Counted from the stretch's first letter, positions 44,931-52,550 are shown. The stretch is 55,234 nt of DNA from CAYNLY01 sp964398225 (GCA_964398225.1 CAYNLY010000004.1:1-55234), one strand, 5' to 3'. Numbers and translations: made by a program. Notes: generated from the sequence alone by a model not told the origin.

Positions 44931-45192
44931 CGCCGGCCTCGTCCGCCCGCGCATCGGCAACCTCCGCCGCCTCGCGCCGCTTCTTCAGCGCGGTATGCCA
45001 GTAGAGCACGACGGCCAGAATCATCGGCGCGAACACGAGGAAAAACAGAAAGACGAAGATCATCCACGGCGTGTCGATCGTCACGTGCAGGTAGCGATAG
45101 CTGTCCAGGGCAAGTGCCTGCCCGGGAAACAGGGCCGCGGCGGCAAACCCCGCGGATTGCAGACATTTCGCGAGCCTCATACCGTGCATCAC
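44923..45192 (-). CDS. 89-aa membrane protein
   Basis: A short protein with an N-terminal signal-like helix (about 9-28), a second helix (about 43-65, with FVFLFFLVFAPMILAVVLYW) and a charged acidic tail. The YLHVTIDTPWM segment before the second helix could be periplasmic. It overlaps the SUMF1-fold gene by 4 bases and the next gene by 8. Confidence 0.78.
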   Translation of the reverse strand: MMHGMRLAKCLQSAGFAAAALFPGQALALDSYRYLHVTIDTPWMIFVFLFFLVFAPMILAVVLYWHTALKKRREAAEVADARADEAGDA

Positions 45193-46271
45193 GCACCTCC
45201 CTTGCCGCGCGCGCGGTCCGGTTCCGGAACATCGGCCGCGCAGCGGAATCCGAAGAAGTCGGAAGCATAGTTCGGCAGCGAATAATTTCGATGGTAGGTC
45301 GCGGTCGAGAAGGGATCGGACTTCCAGGAGCCCCCGCGCATCACGCGGTAGATCAGGTGCTCGGTTTCGTCCGATCCGCGCTGGTAGTCCGGATCGAGCT
45401 GTTTGGGCACGAACACCTCATCGGGCGCATCGGTGCCGGGATAGGGGGCGAACTTGTCCGCCACCCATTCCTGAACGTTGCCGGCCATGTCCATGACCCC
45501 GTAGGGGCTGGCGCCGTTCGGATAGCGGTCCACGGGCGTCGTGTGCCGCACGCGGTAGTAGGTGTTGAGCCGATCCGGATCCATCCGGTTGCCCCAGGGC
45601 CAGATGCGGCCGTCGGTTCCCCGGGCCGCCTTCTCCCATTCCGCCTCGCGCGGCAGCCGCTTGCCGGCCCAGGCGCAGTAGTCGCGGGCGTTGTACCAGG
45701 AAACCATCGTCACCGGATGCTTTTCAAGCCCCTTAGGAATCCGTCCGTTCTTCCAGTGCAGCGGCGGCCGGTACTTGAGCGCGGCCACGAAGCGGGCGTA
45801 CTGGGCGTTCGTCACCGGATAGCGGTCGATCCGGAAGGCGGGCAGATACACCTTGTGCTCAGGGCGGTTCTCGGGGTTCGTGTTCGGCGCGTTCGTGCCC
45901 ATCCGGAACACCCCGGCCGGGATCGTGACCATTTCCTCGAGCTTCGCCCACTCGGACTCGGGCAGCAGCGCGCGCGCCTCCTCCTCGGTGTAGGTCGCCT
46001 GCCGGCCGCCCAGCTTCTCGTGCATGGCCTGAATCTGGATTTCCTCGCCGGCGGCGCGGATGTGGCTTTCCATTTCCGCCGGATCGTAGCCCGCCTTCGA
46101 GCGCATCTGGTCCATGCGCAGCGAGCCCAGCTTCAGCACATGCAGCGATCCGCCGATCATCGCGGCGGCGATGCAGGTGACCAGGGTCGCCGAAAGCAGG
46201 CGCTTGCGCCAGGCGCGCTCCTCGCGGCTCAGCTTCGGCCGTTTCAGCCGGGCGCCTTTGGGCACGCTCAT
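45189..46271 (-). CDS. membrane-anchored SUMF1-fold protein lacking the formylglycine catalytic cysteines
   Basis: A 360-residue protein with one N-terminal helix (about 28-48), a coil, and a C-terminal domain (about 115-345) of the formylglycine-generating-enzyme/SUMF1 fold: MVTIPAGVFRMGTNAP, RYPVTNAQYARFVAAL, PVTMVSWYNARDYCAW, GVMDMAGNVQEWVADKF, YRVMRGGSW and FFGFRCAAD. The cysteine pair of the catalytic CxxxxC segment after RGGSW is absent (KSDPFSTATYHRNY). The fold is therefore probably structural, as in NirV-like proteins of denitrification loci. The gene overlaps the upstream gene by 4 bases. Confidence 0.9.
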   Translation of the reverse strand: MSVPKGARLKRPKLSREERAWRKRLLSATLVTCIAAAMIGGSLHVLKLGSLRMDQMRSKAGYDPAEMESHIRAAGEEIQIQAMHEKLGGRQATYTEEEARALLPESEWAKLEEMVTIPAGVFRMGTNAPNTNPENRPEHKVYLPAFRIDRYPVTNAQYARFVAALKYRPPLHWKNGRIPKGLEKHPVTMVSWYNARDYCAWAGKRLPREAEWEKAARGTDGRIWPWGNRMDPDRLNTYYRVRHTTPVDRYPNGASPYGVMDMAGNVQEWVADKFAPYPGTDAPDEVFVPKQLDPDYQRGSDETEHLIYRVMRGGSWKSDPFSTATYHRNYSLPNYASDFFGFRCAADVPEPDRARGKGGA

Positions 46272-46798
46272 TCCTCCTCGGGCAGATGCTCGCTGTCGGC
46301 GGCGCGGTAGCGGGACATTTCCCAGCCGTGATAGCGCCGGATCAGAAGCTCGCCGATCACGCCGCCGAAGGCGCAAAACTCCATCTCGAGGATGACGAAC
46401 ATCACGAAGAAGAACATCGGAATCAGGTGCACGCCCTCGGGAAGCTGGCCGGCGTGGCTGGCGCTTTCGTAGTAGGCGAGCGAAAGCACGGCCAGAGGCG
46501 GAAAGTGCGCGAGGTACTTGCCGCCGTAGCCGTAGGTCATGCCGACGGCAACACCCGCGACAAACGGCAGCACGGACATCGCGAGAATCCATTCAAGGTT
46601 GAAGGTATCAAGCCCCCGATACCACTCCAGCCGCACGCCGAGCACGTGCAGGCCCATGTCCATGATCAGCGCGCCGATCAGAAATCCGGCCGTGCCGCGC
46701 ATCCACTTCGGCCCCCAGGAGGGCGGCTGCGGCAGCTGCGCCTGCGGTCGCGCGCGGGAAGCTTCCGGCTCCCTCGACCTGACTTCGTCCCTGCTCAT
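46268..46798 (-). CDS. four-helix membrane protein of the respiratory cluster
   Basis: A 176-residue protein with a proline/arginine-rich N-terminal arm (about 1-30), four or five helices (from about 35) and a charged tail with EMSRYRAADSEHL. Conserved-looking His and Glu residues sit at helix ends (GMTYGYGGKYLAHFPP and FVILEMEFCAFGG). I do not recognise a named family. It overlaps the cytochrome c gene by 4 bases and the SUMF1-fold gene by 4. Confidence 0.78.
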   Translation of the reverse strand: MSRDEVRSREPEASRARPQAQLPQPPSWGPKWMRGTAGFLIGALIMDMGLHVLGVRLEWYRGLDTFNLEWILAMSVLPFVAGVAVGMTYGYGGKYLAHFPPLAVLSLAYYESASHAGQLPEGVHLIPMFFFVMFVILEMEFCAFGGVIGELLIRRYHGWEMSRYRAADSEHLPEEE

Positions 46799-47295
46799 TT
46801 CAGCTCCGTTCCGTGCAGTTTGCGGTATTCCTGCTTCTGCACCTCGTCCAGATACCAGTCCCGGACCTTCATGCTCGCAAAGTAGCGCGCAAGCAGCCGC
46901 CGCTCCCGCTCGGGAAGGTGCGCATAGGACGGATGCCGGTACTTCGGCTTGAGCCGGGACGGAAGAATCGACTGCGGATCCTTCGCGCTGAAGTAGCGAT
47001 ACAGCCACTCCTCGCTGCGGATCGAGCCGATGCCGTCCAGACTCGGCGCCGGAACCGACTGCATCACGCTTTTCACCGACCAGATCGTGTGGCACTGGCG
47101 GCATCCGAGCTTCCGGTACAGCCGGCCGCCCGCCTCCTGAAGCCCGGGGTCCGCCGTCGAATAGAACGGAAGCTCATCGCGCGCCTTCGTATCCGGATGG
47201 ATGAACGACTGCACCATCGCGACGATGAACACCCCCGCAAGGGCCAGAAGACCGACCGTGGTCAGGGTCAGCCATTTCGGCTGTTTGCCGGACAC
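46795..47295 (-). CDS. membrane-anchored monohaem cytochrome c
   Basis: A 166-residue protein with one N-terminal helix (about 8-30) and a periplasmic cytochrome domain with CRQCH at about residues 65-69. It contains the segment LDGIGSIRSEEWLYRYF, which is shared, with small changes, by the cytochrome at 53560-54201 (LDGIGSRRSFEWIYGFL), so the two are paralogs. The layout resembles the anchored cytochrome subunits of NorC and CcoO type. It overlaps the downstream gene by 4 bases. Confidence 0.9.
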   Translation of the reverse strand: MSGKQPKWLTLTTVGLLALAGVFIVAMVQSFIHPDTKARDELPFYSTADPGLQEAGGRLYRKLGCRQCHTIWSVKSVMQSVPAPSLDGIGSIRSEEWLYRYFSAKDPQSILPSRLKPKYRHPSYAHLPERERRLLARYFASMKVRDWYLDEVQKQEYRKLHGTELK

Positions 47296-47299
47296 CTTC

Positions 47300-47569
47300 C
47301 TATTCGTTCATCGCCGCGCGGGCGCGCTCCTCGAGGAGTTCCTTGCGGCGCTCTTCCTGCCTTTTGTTGACTTCCATCGCCTTGGCAAACTCCTCGGCGC
47401 TCATCTTGTCGCGGTCGTCCTCGTCGAAGACCAGATACTTGATGTCCTCGTCGAACTGCTCGTTGCGCGCAGCCCAGCGAATGCCGAAGACGACGCCAAC
47501 CAGAATCGCCGCGCCGGAAATCAGCCAGATGTAGATCGTCCAGCCGTCCTGAAGTTCAATACCAAACAT
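47300..47569 (-). CDS. CcoS-like cbb3 oxidase assembly protein
   Basis: An 89-residue protein with one helix (about 12-33), then WAARNEQFDEDIKYLVFDEDD, the arrangement of CcoS (helix followed by QFD and an acidic DDD). In known systems CcoS is needed to place haem b and copper in CcoN. An alpha-helical Lys/Glu-rich tail makes it longer than CcoS (about 50-70 aa). The ATG at 47567-47569 has TGGAGGTG seven bases upstream. It lies 4 bases from the cytochrome c gene. Confidence 0.75.
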   Translation of the reverse strand: MFGIELQDGWTIYIWLISGAAILVGVVFGIRWAARNEQFDEDIKYLVFDEDDRDKMSAEEFAKAMEVNKRQEERRKELLEERARAAMNE

Positions 47570-47601
47570 CGTCACCTCCAAATCGGAACGGGCATGATCG
47601 C

Positions 47602-47949
47602 CTAGAATAGAAATCCGTCAAGCAGTTGCACGGCGGCGAACACGGCTGCGGCGATCACGCCGAGCACGATCATGCCGAACATGACCTTTTCCCCGGTCTT
47701 CATTTCGCTTCCCTTGTGGGTGCGCATGTAGCCGATGATGATCCCGACGAACACGGCGATCGCGATCATCATGAAGATGAAGATGAACACGCTGTAGCCG
47801 TACGAGCGCATGCTTTCCACGCCCAGATCAAAGCTCTGCACCGCGCCGTCGGCCGCAAGCGCCGGAATCGCGGGGGCAAACGCGCCCAGCATTGAAGAAA
47901 GCGCTACTCGGCAGCGCATCAAAGCCTTTTTCAAGTGAGTCCGGTTCAT
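47602..47949 (-). CDS. three-helix membrane protein, first gene of the accessory cluster
   Basis: A 115-residue protein. A signal-like helix (about 18-33, ending PALAADG) is followed by two membrane helices (about 50-72 and 88-108) around a short basic loop MRTHKGSEMKTGEK. It has no known family. It is the first gene after the terminator at 47998-48028 and starts the chain that leads to ccoG. The ATG at 47947-47949 is the best start; the shorter one at 47916 would cut the signal helix. Confidence 0.75.
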   Translation of the reverse strand: MNRTHLKKALMRCRVALSSMLGAFAPAIPALAADGAVQSFDLGVESMRSYGYSVFIFIFMMIAIAVFVGIIIGYMRTHKGSEMKTGEKVMFGMIVLGVIAAAVFAAVQLLDGFLF

Positions 47950-47997
47950 GCCGGCAATGCTAGCAACGCAGGCCAGCCCTGCACACCGGGCGCATGC

Positions 47998-48028
47998 AAA
48001 GAAAAAGCGCCGCATGATGCGGCGCTTT
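47998..48028 (-). terminator. intrinsic terminator after the oxidase structural genes
   Basis: On the minus strand, AAGCGCCGCA/TGCGGCGCTT with a 3-base loop is followed by a T-rich run. It lies between the 44-aa gene and the accessory cluster. Confidence 0.85.
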
Positions 48029-48048
48029 CCCTGGGGGGTGAAGGCGAA

Positions 48049-48183
48049 TCAGAACTTCACCGTCCGCGGATCCGGCGACCCCTTCTTGTGCTTGTCCACC
48101 CACAGGCTGTAGATGAGCGGGCACACAAGCGCGATCAGAATCACCAGTCCTGCGGCGAACTGCGGATTGTCAAGATCAATCAT
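48049..48183 (-). CDS. 44-aa membrane protein, last gene of the oxidase unit
   Basis: Too short to find by size, but with GAGGAGGAAACG just before the ATG at 48181-48183. The product begins MIDLDNPQFAAG, has one helix (about 11-28, around LVILIALVCPLIYSLW) and a basic tail with DKHKKGSPDPRTV. It follows the 217-aa gene by 14 bases. It may be a small oxidase subunit in the style of CcoQ. Confidence 0.78.
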   Translation of the reverse strand: MIDLDNPQFAAGLVILIALVCPLIYSLWVDKHKKGSPDPRTVKF

Positions 48184-48197
48184 CGTTTCCTCCTCAA

Positions 48198-48851
48198 TCA
48201 GTGCGCAATCGAGTGATCCGGCTGCCAGCTGAAGTGCGGCAGGCGCTTGACTGCGATGATCACGGCCAGGCAGAAGACCACAAACCACCAGACCGCAATA
48301 TGATAGCCCTTGTCCCACCACGGCTGCTTGGCCTGGATCGAGCCGTCCGGAAGGATGTTGAAGAAGTTCGCCTTCTCGACCGTGTCGCCGATGATCGTGT
48401 ACTCCTCAAGATCCTCGCCGGCCTGCTGCAGCTCGATGATCTTCGGCGCGATCAGCCGAAGCTGGGCCATCGTGATCGGATGCTGCTTGCGCTGGAACTC
48501 GTACTTGGACGGAAACTTCGCCAGCGTTTCCTCGATCAGCTGCATCGCCATCTCGTCCTGCTGCTCGTGCGTCAGGCTCTTGTCGTTGTAGATGGCCTGC
48601 ACCGGCTCGCTGTTCATCAGCGCGACGTGGTCGGCGTAGAGCGCCGCCACCGGACGCTGACCGTACAGCGGGAAGGTGATGGCCACGGCCGTGAAGAAGG
48701 TGAGCAGCAGCAGCGCAATCACCGGGCGCGGCAGCGGATTGTTGTTCTCCGCGATGCCGCCTAGGCTTTCGCCTTCCCAGATGTCCTTGGCGCGCTGATT
48801 CTCGGCCTCATCGGCCAGCGAATAAAGCGGGCGGGAAAATGTCCATGCCAT
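48198..48851 (-). CDS. two-helix oxidase-associated membrane protein
   Basis: A 217-residue protein with a polar N-terminal part, a helix at about 43-63 preceded by ENNNPLPRPV (like the ENPLP turn before the first helix of CcoP), a long soluble region rich in Glu/Gln (about 70-170) and a second helix (about 185-203). No haem motif is present. It lies 15 bases after the CcoO-like gene. It could replace the role of CcoP's anchor or a scaffold in this oxidase. Confidence 0.8.
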   Translation of the reverse strand: MAWTFSRPLYSLADEAENQRAKDIWEGESLGGIAENNNPLPRPVIALLLLTFFTAVAITFPLYGQRPVAALYADHVALMNSEPVQAIYNDKSLTHEQQDEMAMQLIEETLAKFPSKYEFQRKQHPITMAQLRLIAPKIIELQQAGEDLEEYTIIGDTVEKANFFNILPDGSIQAKQPWWDKGYHIAVWWFVVFCLAVIIAVKRLPHFSWQPDHSIAH

Positions 48852-48866
48852 GATTGATTCCTCCCC

Positions 48867-49802
48867 TTACTTCAGATTCATGATGAAGTCGATGAGCATG
48901 CGCGCTTCGGAATCGGGCGCGGGCTCCGGGACCTCGGGCGGATAGACCCGCTCGCCGCGGGACCAGGCCAGATACTCCTCATCCCACTTCTTCAGATCGA
49001 TCGGATTGCCGTGCGCATCCTTGTCGCCCCACAGATAGTCGTAGCGGGGCATGATCGAATGCGGCTGCACGAGGCGCGGATTGAAGAAGTGCAGCGTCAT
49101 CCACTCGCGCGAGCTGTTGCGCGCGCCGACGTGCAGGAGATCCGGCGCCTTGCGGTCCGAGCCGAAGGTCGTCGGCGACTCGCCGTTGAAGTCGCCCACC
49201 AGCGGCGGACGGCCGAACGACTGCCAGTCCTGCGTCTGCTCCGGCAGCAGCGTATGGCACCACCAGCAGCCCTCGCGGATGAACATCGTCTTGCCGGAAC
49301 CGGCCAGGAACTGCTGCTTGGCCGCCTTGAGCGTCGCATCCACGGTCCAGCCGCGGGTTGCGGTCGCATACTCGATGTAGGGCGTGCCGTCCGCGGTCTC
49401 GCCGACCAGGAACACGCCGCCCTTGGACTCGTCGGCCTCGCCGATGCGTCCGATGCTCCTGGAAGCCGCGAGCGGCTTTTCGCCGAGCACGTTGTCGTGC
49501 GTCAGCCCGTTCGGGAAATGCGTGCCCGGCTTGAACACGTAGGCCGCCGTTTCGTCGATCGGAGCGCCGGTCTTCGGATCCTTGTTCAGGATCACCTTGA
49601 TCGGCTTGTCCTTGCCGTGCAGGAACGGATCGTAGTAGTTGAATCCGCTCTCCCAGCCGTAGGTCAGCTGCTTCTCGAGTGCAACCTTTGTCGAGGACAT
49701 CTCCGAGATGTTGATGCTCGGCAGGAAGATCGTCACGAACATCGAGAAGCTCAGTGCGATGCCGAACATCCAGCATCCGATTTTGTATTCTCTGAAAGCC
49801 AC
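48867..49802 (-). CDS. CcoO-like cbb3 oxidase subunit II
   Basis: A 311-residue cytochrome c subunit. An N-terminal helix (about 10-30) is followed by a periplasmic domain with the haem site CWWCH at residues 179-183 in the context FIREGCWWCH, as in CcoO. The blocks FGSDRKAPDLLHVG and SIMPRYDYL follow, the latter giving an axial Met. An insertion of about 100 residues (about 60-165) before the haem domain is longer than in standard CcoO. It lies between subunit I and the 217-aa gene. The subunit supplies electrons to the CcoN-like centre. Confidence 0.9.
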   Translation of the reverse strand: MAFREYKIGCWMFGIALSFSMFVTIFLPSINISEMSSTKVALEKQLTYGWESGFNYYDPFLHGKDKPIKVILNKDPKTGAPIDETAAYVFKPGTHFPNGLTHDNVLGEKPLAASRSIGRIGEADESKGGVFLVGETADGTPYIEYATATRGWTVDATLKAAKQQFLAGSGKTMFIREGCWWCHTLLPEQTQDWQSFGRPPLVGDFNGESPTTFGSDRKAPDLLHVGARNSSREWMTLHFFNPRLVQPHSIMPRYDYLWGDKDAHGNPIDLKKWDEEYLAWSRGERVYPPEVPEPAPDSEARMLIDFIMNLK

Positions 49803-49882
49803 TTCAGTCTCCTCCCTTAGATCAGTGTTTGAAACCCGTGGGATTCACCGGGCCGGCCGCGGGGCCGGCCCGGCTCAATCCC

Positions 49883-51289
49883 TTAGCGCACGTAGGCCAG
49901 CTCGGCCGGCTGACGGCCCTCCGGCACCTGCTCACCGTGCTTGGCGGTCATGTACATGTTGTACAGCCAGACGATGTTGCCGAAGAAGACCATCGTGCCG
50001 CCCAGCCAGCGGACGATCATGTACGGATGCTCCGCGATCACCACGTCGATGTAGGGCACCTCGTAGATCTTCGCAGCACCCTGGATGAGGCCAGAGATCG
50101 TCATCGACACCCAGTAGAGCGAGAAGCCGATCAGCAGCATCCAGAAGTGGAAGTTCGCCAGGCTCAGGCTGTAGAGCTTGCGGCGCAGCAGCACCTGGAT
50201 GCCGTAGTAGACAGCCGCGGCCTCGGCAAACGTCGAGAAGCCCAGCAGCGCCAGGTGCGCGTGCGCGACGATCCAGCCCGTGCCGTGGATGTACCAGTTG
50301 ATCGCGCGGGTCTGCTGGAAGCCACCCTGCATGTTCAGCGGAATCGCCAGCAGCACGCCGGTGATCGTGAACTTGATCTCGACGTTCTCGACGAACATCC
50401 GCCACTTGCCCTGCATCGTCAGCAGGATGTTGCAGACGTAGGCGATCGCCGGCACCAGGATCAGCACGCCTTCCACCGAGGCGAAGGACTTCAGCCACTC
50501 CGGCAGCGGCGAGCTCATCAGGTGATGCGCGGCCGGCGTCGAGTAGAACACGACGATGGACCAGAAGTGCAGATGACCCACACGGTGCGAATACAGCGGA
50601 TTACCCGTGATCTTCGGCACGATGTAGTAGGTGATCGCCGCAGCCACCGGCGTGATCAGCAGACCCAGGATGTTGTGCGCGAACCACCAGGTCATGTAGG
50701 CCTCGTTCAGGCCCGTCAGGTGGAACCACTCCGGCAGATTGCCGACGAGGAACACGATGACGGTCATGAACATGCAGGCGCCGAAGAACCAGTTCGTCGT
50801 GTAGATACCCTGCGTGCGCCGGTTCAGAATCGTCATCCAGACGTTCAGCGCCCATGGCAGCACCATCACCAGCGCGATGTACAGGTCGATCGGCCAGATG
50901 TGGTCGGAATACTCGCGACCCGAGGTCACGCCGGACCACAGCAGCGCCAGCGCCAGGCACAGGCCGAGGTTGTACAGCAGGCAGTTCCACACGCCCAGCT
51001 TCTCGGACCACAGCTTCGTGTTGCCGAGCGCCGGCGTGATGTACATCATCGAAGCGGCGAACGCCATCGCAATCCAGCCGAAGATCACGGCATGCACATG
51101 CACCTGCCGCATGTGGCCGAACTGCAGCGCGTACAGCCCGTGGAAGAAGTCCGGGAACGCAAGCTTCGCCGCGTTGAACGAACCAAGCCCGGTTCCGATG
51201 ATGAACCAGGCGATCGAGGACACGCCAAAGAACACCGCGGCGGTGCCCTGCGGGATGTCCTCCTCCCTTGCAAACAGATATTTCAGCAT
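49883..51289 (-). CDS. CcoN-like C-family haem-copper oxygen reductase subunit I
   Basis: A 468-residue protein with twelve helices. Haem ligands: H64 or H66 in VHVHA (low-spin haem), H343 and H345 in AHAHL. Copper ligands: H205 in WWFAHN and H255/H256 in the TPAAHH segment. Y249 lies exactly six residues before H255, the spacing of the cbb3 active-site tyrosine. Hand alignment places Q321 at the position of the conserved cbb3 Glu (STFEGP). The enzyme is thus a C-family reductase that differs from canonical CcoN at that site. It is the third gene of the unit, preceded by two tiny membrane proteins. Confidence 0.92.
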   Translation of the reverse strand: MLKYLFAREEDIPQGTAAVFFGVSSIAWFIIGTGLGSFNAAKLAFPDFFHGLYALQFGHMRQVHVHAVIFGWIAMAFAASMMYITPALGNTKLWSEKLGVWNCLLYNLGLCLALALLWSGVTSGREYSDHIWPIDLYIALVMVLPWALNVWMTILNRRTQGIYTTNWFFGACMFMTVIVFLVGNLPEWFHLTGLNEAYMTWWFAHNILGLLITPVAAAITYYIVPKITGNPLYSHRVGHLHFWSIVVFYSTPAAHHLMSSPLPEWLKSFASVEGVLILVPAIAYVCNILLTMQGKWRMFVENVEIKFTITGVLLAIPLNMQGGFQQTRAINWYIHGTGWIVAHAHLALLGFSTFAEAAAVYYGIQVLLRRKLYSLSLANFHFWMLLIGFSLYWVSMTISGLIQGAAKIYEVPYIDVVIAEHPYMIVRWLGGTMVFFGNIVWLYNMYMTAKHGEQVPEGRQPAELAYVR

Positions 51290-51320
51290 CTTTTCAAGAC
51301 CCCCTTATCCAGTTTTCGCT

Positions 51321-51428
51321 TCAGTCTTCGTGCTCTTCGTCATGCTGGCCGGGCATCAACAGATACCAGGCGAACCACATGCTCGAAAAGGCAAGCAAAA
51401 CACCAAGAATCGACGCAATCGTGCTCAT
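51321..51428 (-). CDS. 35-aa membrane protein upstream of oxidase subunit I
   Basis: A very short gene with GGAGGGGAAC right before the ATG at 51426-51428. The product begins MSTIASILGV, has one helix (about 4-25) and an acidic/His tail QHDEEHED. The 31 bases to subunit I support co-translation. It may be a CcoQ-like small subunit; the sequence alone does not prove it. Confidence 0.72.
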   Translation of the reverse strand: MSTIASILGVLLAFSSMWFAWYLLMPGQHDEEHED

Positions 51429-51437
51429 GTTCCCCTC

Positions 51438-51701
51438 CTACTCCTTCTGCAGTCCTTCGATGATCGCATGCTGCTTGAGCGCGTAGCCCAGGATGATGAT
51501 GAAGGCGATGCCGAAGATGATCATGATCCAGTCGGCCACGCCCTGGTAGGTGAAGATGTTGTAGGGATCCATGCCCCAGAGCCCGGCCTCCTTGAACGGA
51601 CCGCGGCCCACGGCCAGCAGGAACGCGGCGGTGAACACGGAACCGTTGCCCATGCCCGTCACCATGCCTGCGACGATGGTCAGCCAGATTGACGACTTCA
51701 T
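51438..51701 (-). CDS. 87-aa two-helix membrane protein, first gene of the oxidase unit
   Basis: A short protein with a helix at about 5-30 (WLTIVAGMVTGMGNGSVFTAAFLL, cut by glycines) and a second at about 56-77 (DWIMIIFGIAFIIILGYAL), then a charged tail. It opens the oxidase transcription unit, 9 bases from the 35-aa gene. No known family. Three genes of 35 to 87 aa flank subunits I and II, which is unusual. Confidence 0.78.
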   Translation of the reverse strand: MKSSIWLTIVAGMVTGMGNGSVFTAAFLLAVGRGPFKEAGLWGMDPYNIFTYQGVADWIMIIFGIAFIIILGYALKQHAIIEGLQKE

Positions 51702-51876
51702 GCGCTTACCCTCCTCTCGTGATGTGAATTCAAGATGAATTCCCTTTAATCTTCCGGCACGCTAATACGCCGTCCAGCCTTGTCAAGCCCTCAAGTTGCC
51801 CTGCGCGTCCATCTTTGCACGAACGCCGCTGAAAACGGGGCTTGCGCCGTGGCTTTGAGACGCCGAGCATGGGCGC

Positions 51877-52068
51877 ATGCGTGAGCTCGTGCTGTATGCG
51901 GTGGCCGGAATCGCCTGGCTGGTCGTGTTGGGCTATTCGGTGCACATCTTCATCGGCGGACTGGTGAGCCCCGGCGTGGAGGCCTGGGCGATCGCCGGCG
52001 TGGTCGCAATCGGCGCCGGCGTGCTCGCCTTCCTTGCCCGGCAGGTGATCGCAAGCCGCAGGCGCTGA
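51877..52068 (+). CDS. 63-aa two-helix membrane protein (opposite strand)
   Basis: Short plus-strand gene: MRELVLYAVAG, two helices (about 5-25 and 37-56) and a basic end IASRRR. No strong ribosome site stands before the ATG (GCGCATGCGTG), so the call is less secure. It is divergent from the oxidase unit and convergent with the 153-aa gene 18 bases away. Confidence 0.6.
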   Translation: MRELVLYAVAGIAWLVVLGYSVHIFIGGLVSPGVEAWAIAGVVAIGAGVLAFLARQVIASRRR

Positions 52069-52086
52069 GCCCCGCGCCGCTTTTCC

Positions 52087-52548
52087 CTATCGGTAGCGCT
52101 CCAGCGTCTTGCGCACGCGCGTCCATTCCTCGCCCGCGAACTGGCCGCGATGGAACACGAACTCCCTTTTCGCCCCCTCCCCGTCCAGACCGGTGAGCGC
52201 AAAGGACTTGTCGGCCATGTCGGCATGGAAGCGCACGTCGCGCACGAGCAGCACCTTGAGCCCGTTTTTCAGGGTAAGCCGGATCCGCTCGCGATTCACG
52301 TCCAGCTCGACCGGCGCATCGGGCGCCAGCAGCAGCCGCCGCAGAATGCGCGTGCTGCCGGCAAAGAAGAAGAAGCAGCCAAGAAACAGAAGCAGGTAGC
52401 CGATCCAGACGTCGTCCCCGCCGGCATACCAGAGCTTGAGCCCCCAGAGCAGCAGAAAGCCGACCGTGGGCACATACAGCGCAAGATCCCACCAGACGCC
52501 CTGGCGGTCGGGCCGGAGCTCGACGCGGACCTCGTCCCGGCGCGCCAT
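52087..52548 (-). CDS. 153-aa membrane protein with a C-terminal soluble domain
   Basis: A 153-residue protein with two helices (about 24-42 and 48-66), then a beta-rich domain with VELDVNRERIRLTLKNGL and FHRGQFAGEEW. The pattern resembles small PH-like or bPH domains in membrane proteins. It begins two bases after the thioredoxin lipoprotein stop and is the last gene of the four-gene oxidase-fragment operon. Confidence 0.77.
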   Translation of the reverse strand: MARRDEVRVELRPDRQGVWWDLALYVPTVGFLLLWGLKLWYAGGDDVWIGYLLLFLGCFFFFAGSTRILRRLLLAPDAPVELDVNRERIRLTLKNGLKVLLVRDVRFHADMADKSFALTGLDGEGAKREFVFHRGQFAGEEWTRVRKTLERYR

Positions 52549-52550
52549 GC

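Noticed and set aside
45189..46271. An active formylglycine-generating enzyme with a sulfatase partner
   Set aside because: The catalytic cysteines are absent and no sulfatase gene is in the window.
49883..51289. Subunit I as a classical nitric oxide reductase (NorB)
   Set aside because: The Glu that follows the first FeB histidine by four residues in NorB is Gly here, and the cbb3-type tyrosine six residues before HH is present. These point to an oxygen reductase type.
51762..51786. TTGACA/TATTAG pair upstream of the oxidase unit on the minus strand
   Set aside because: The spacer is only 13 bases, too short for a sigma70 promoter, and no Fnr-type palindrome was found next to it.
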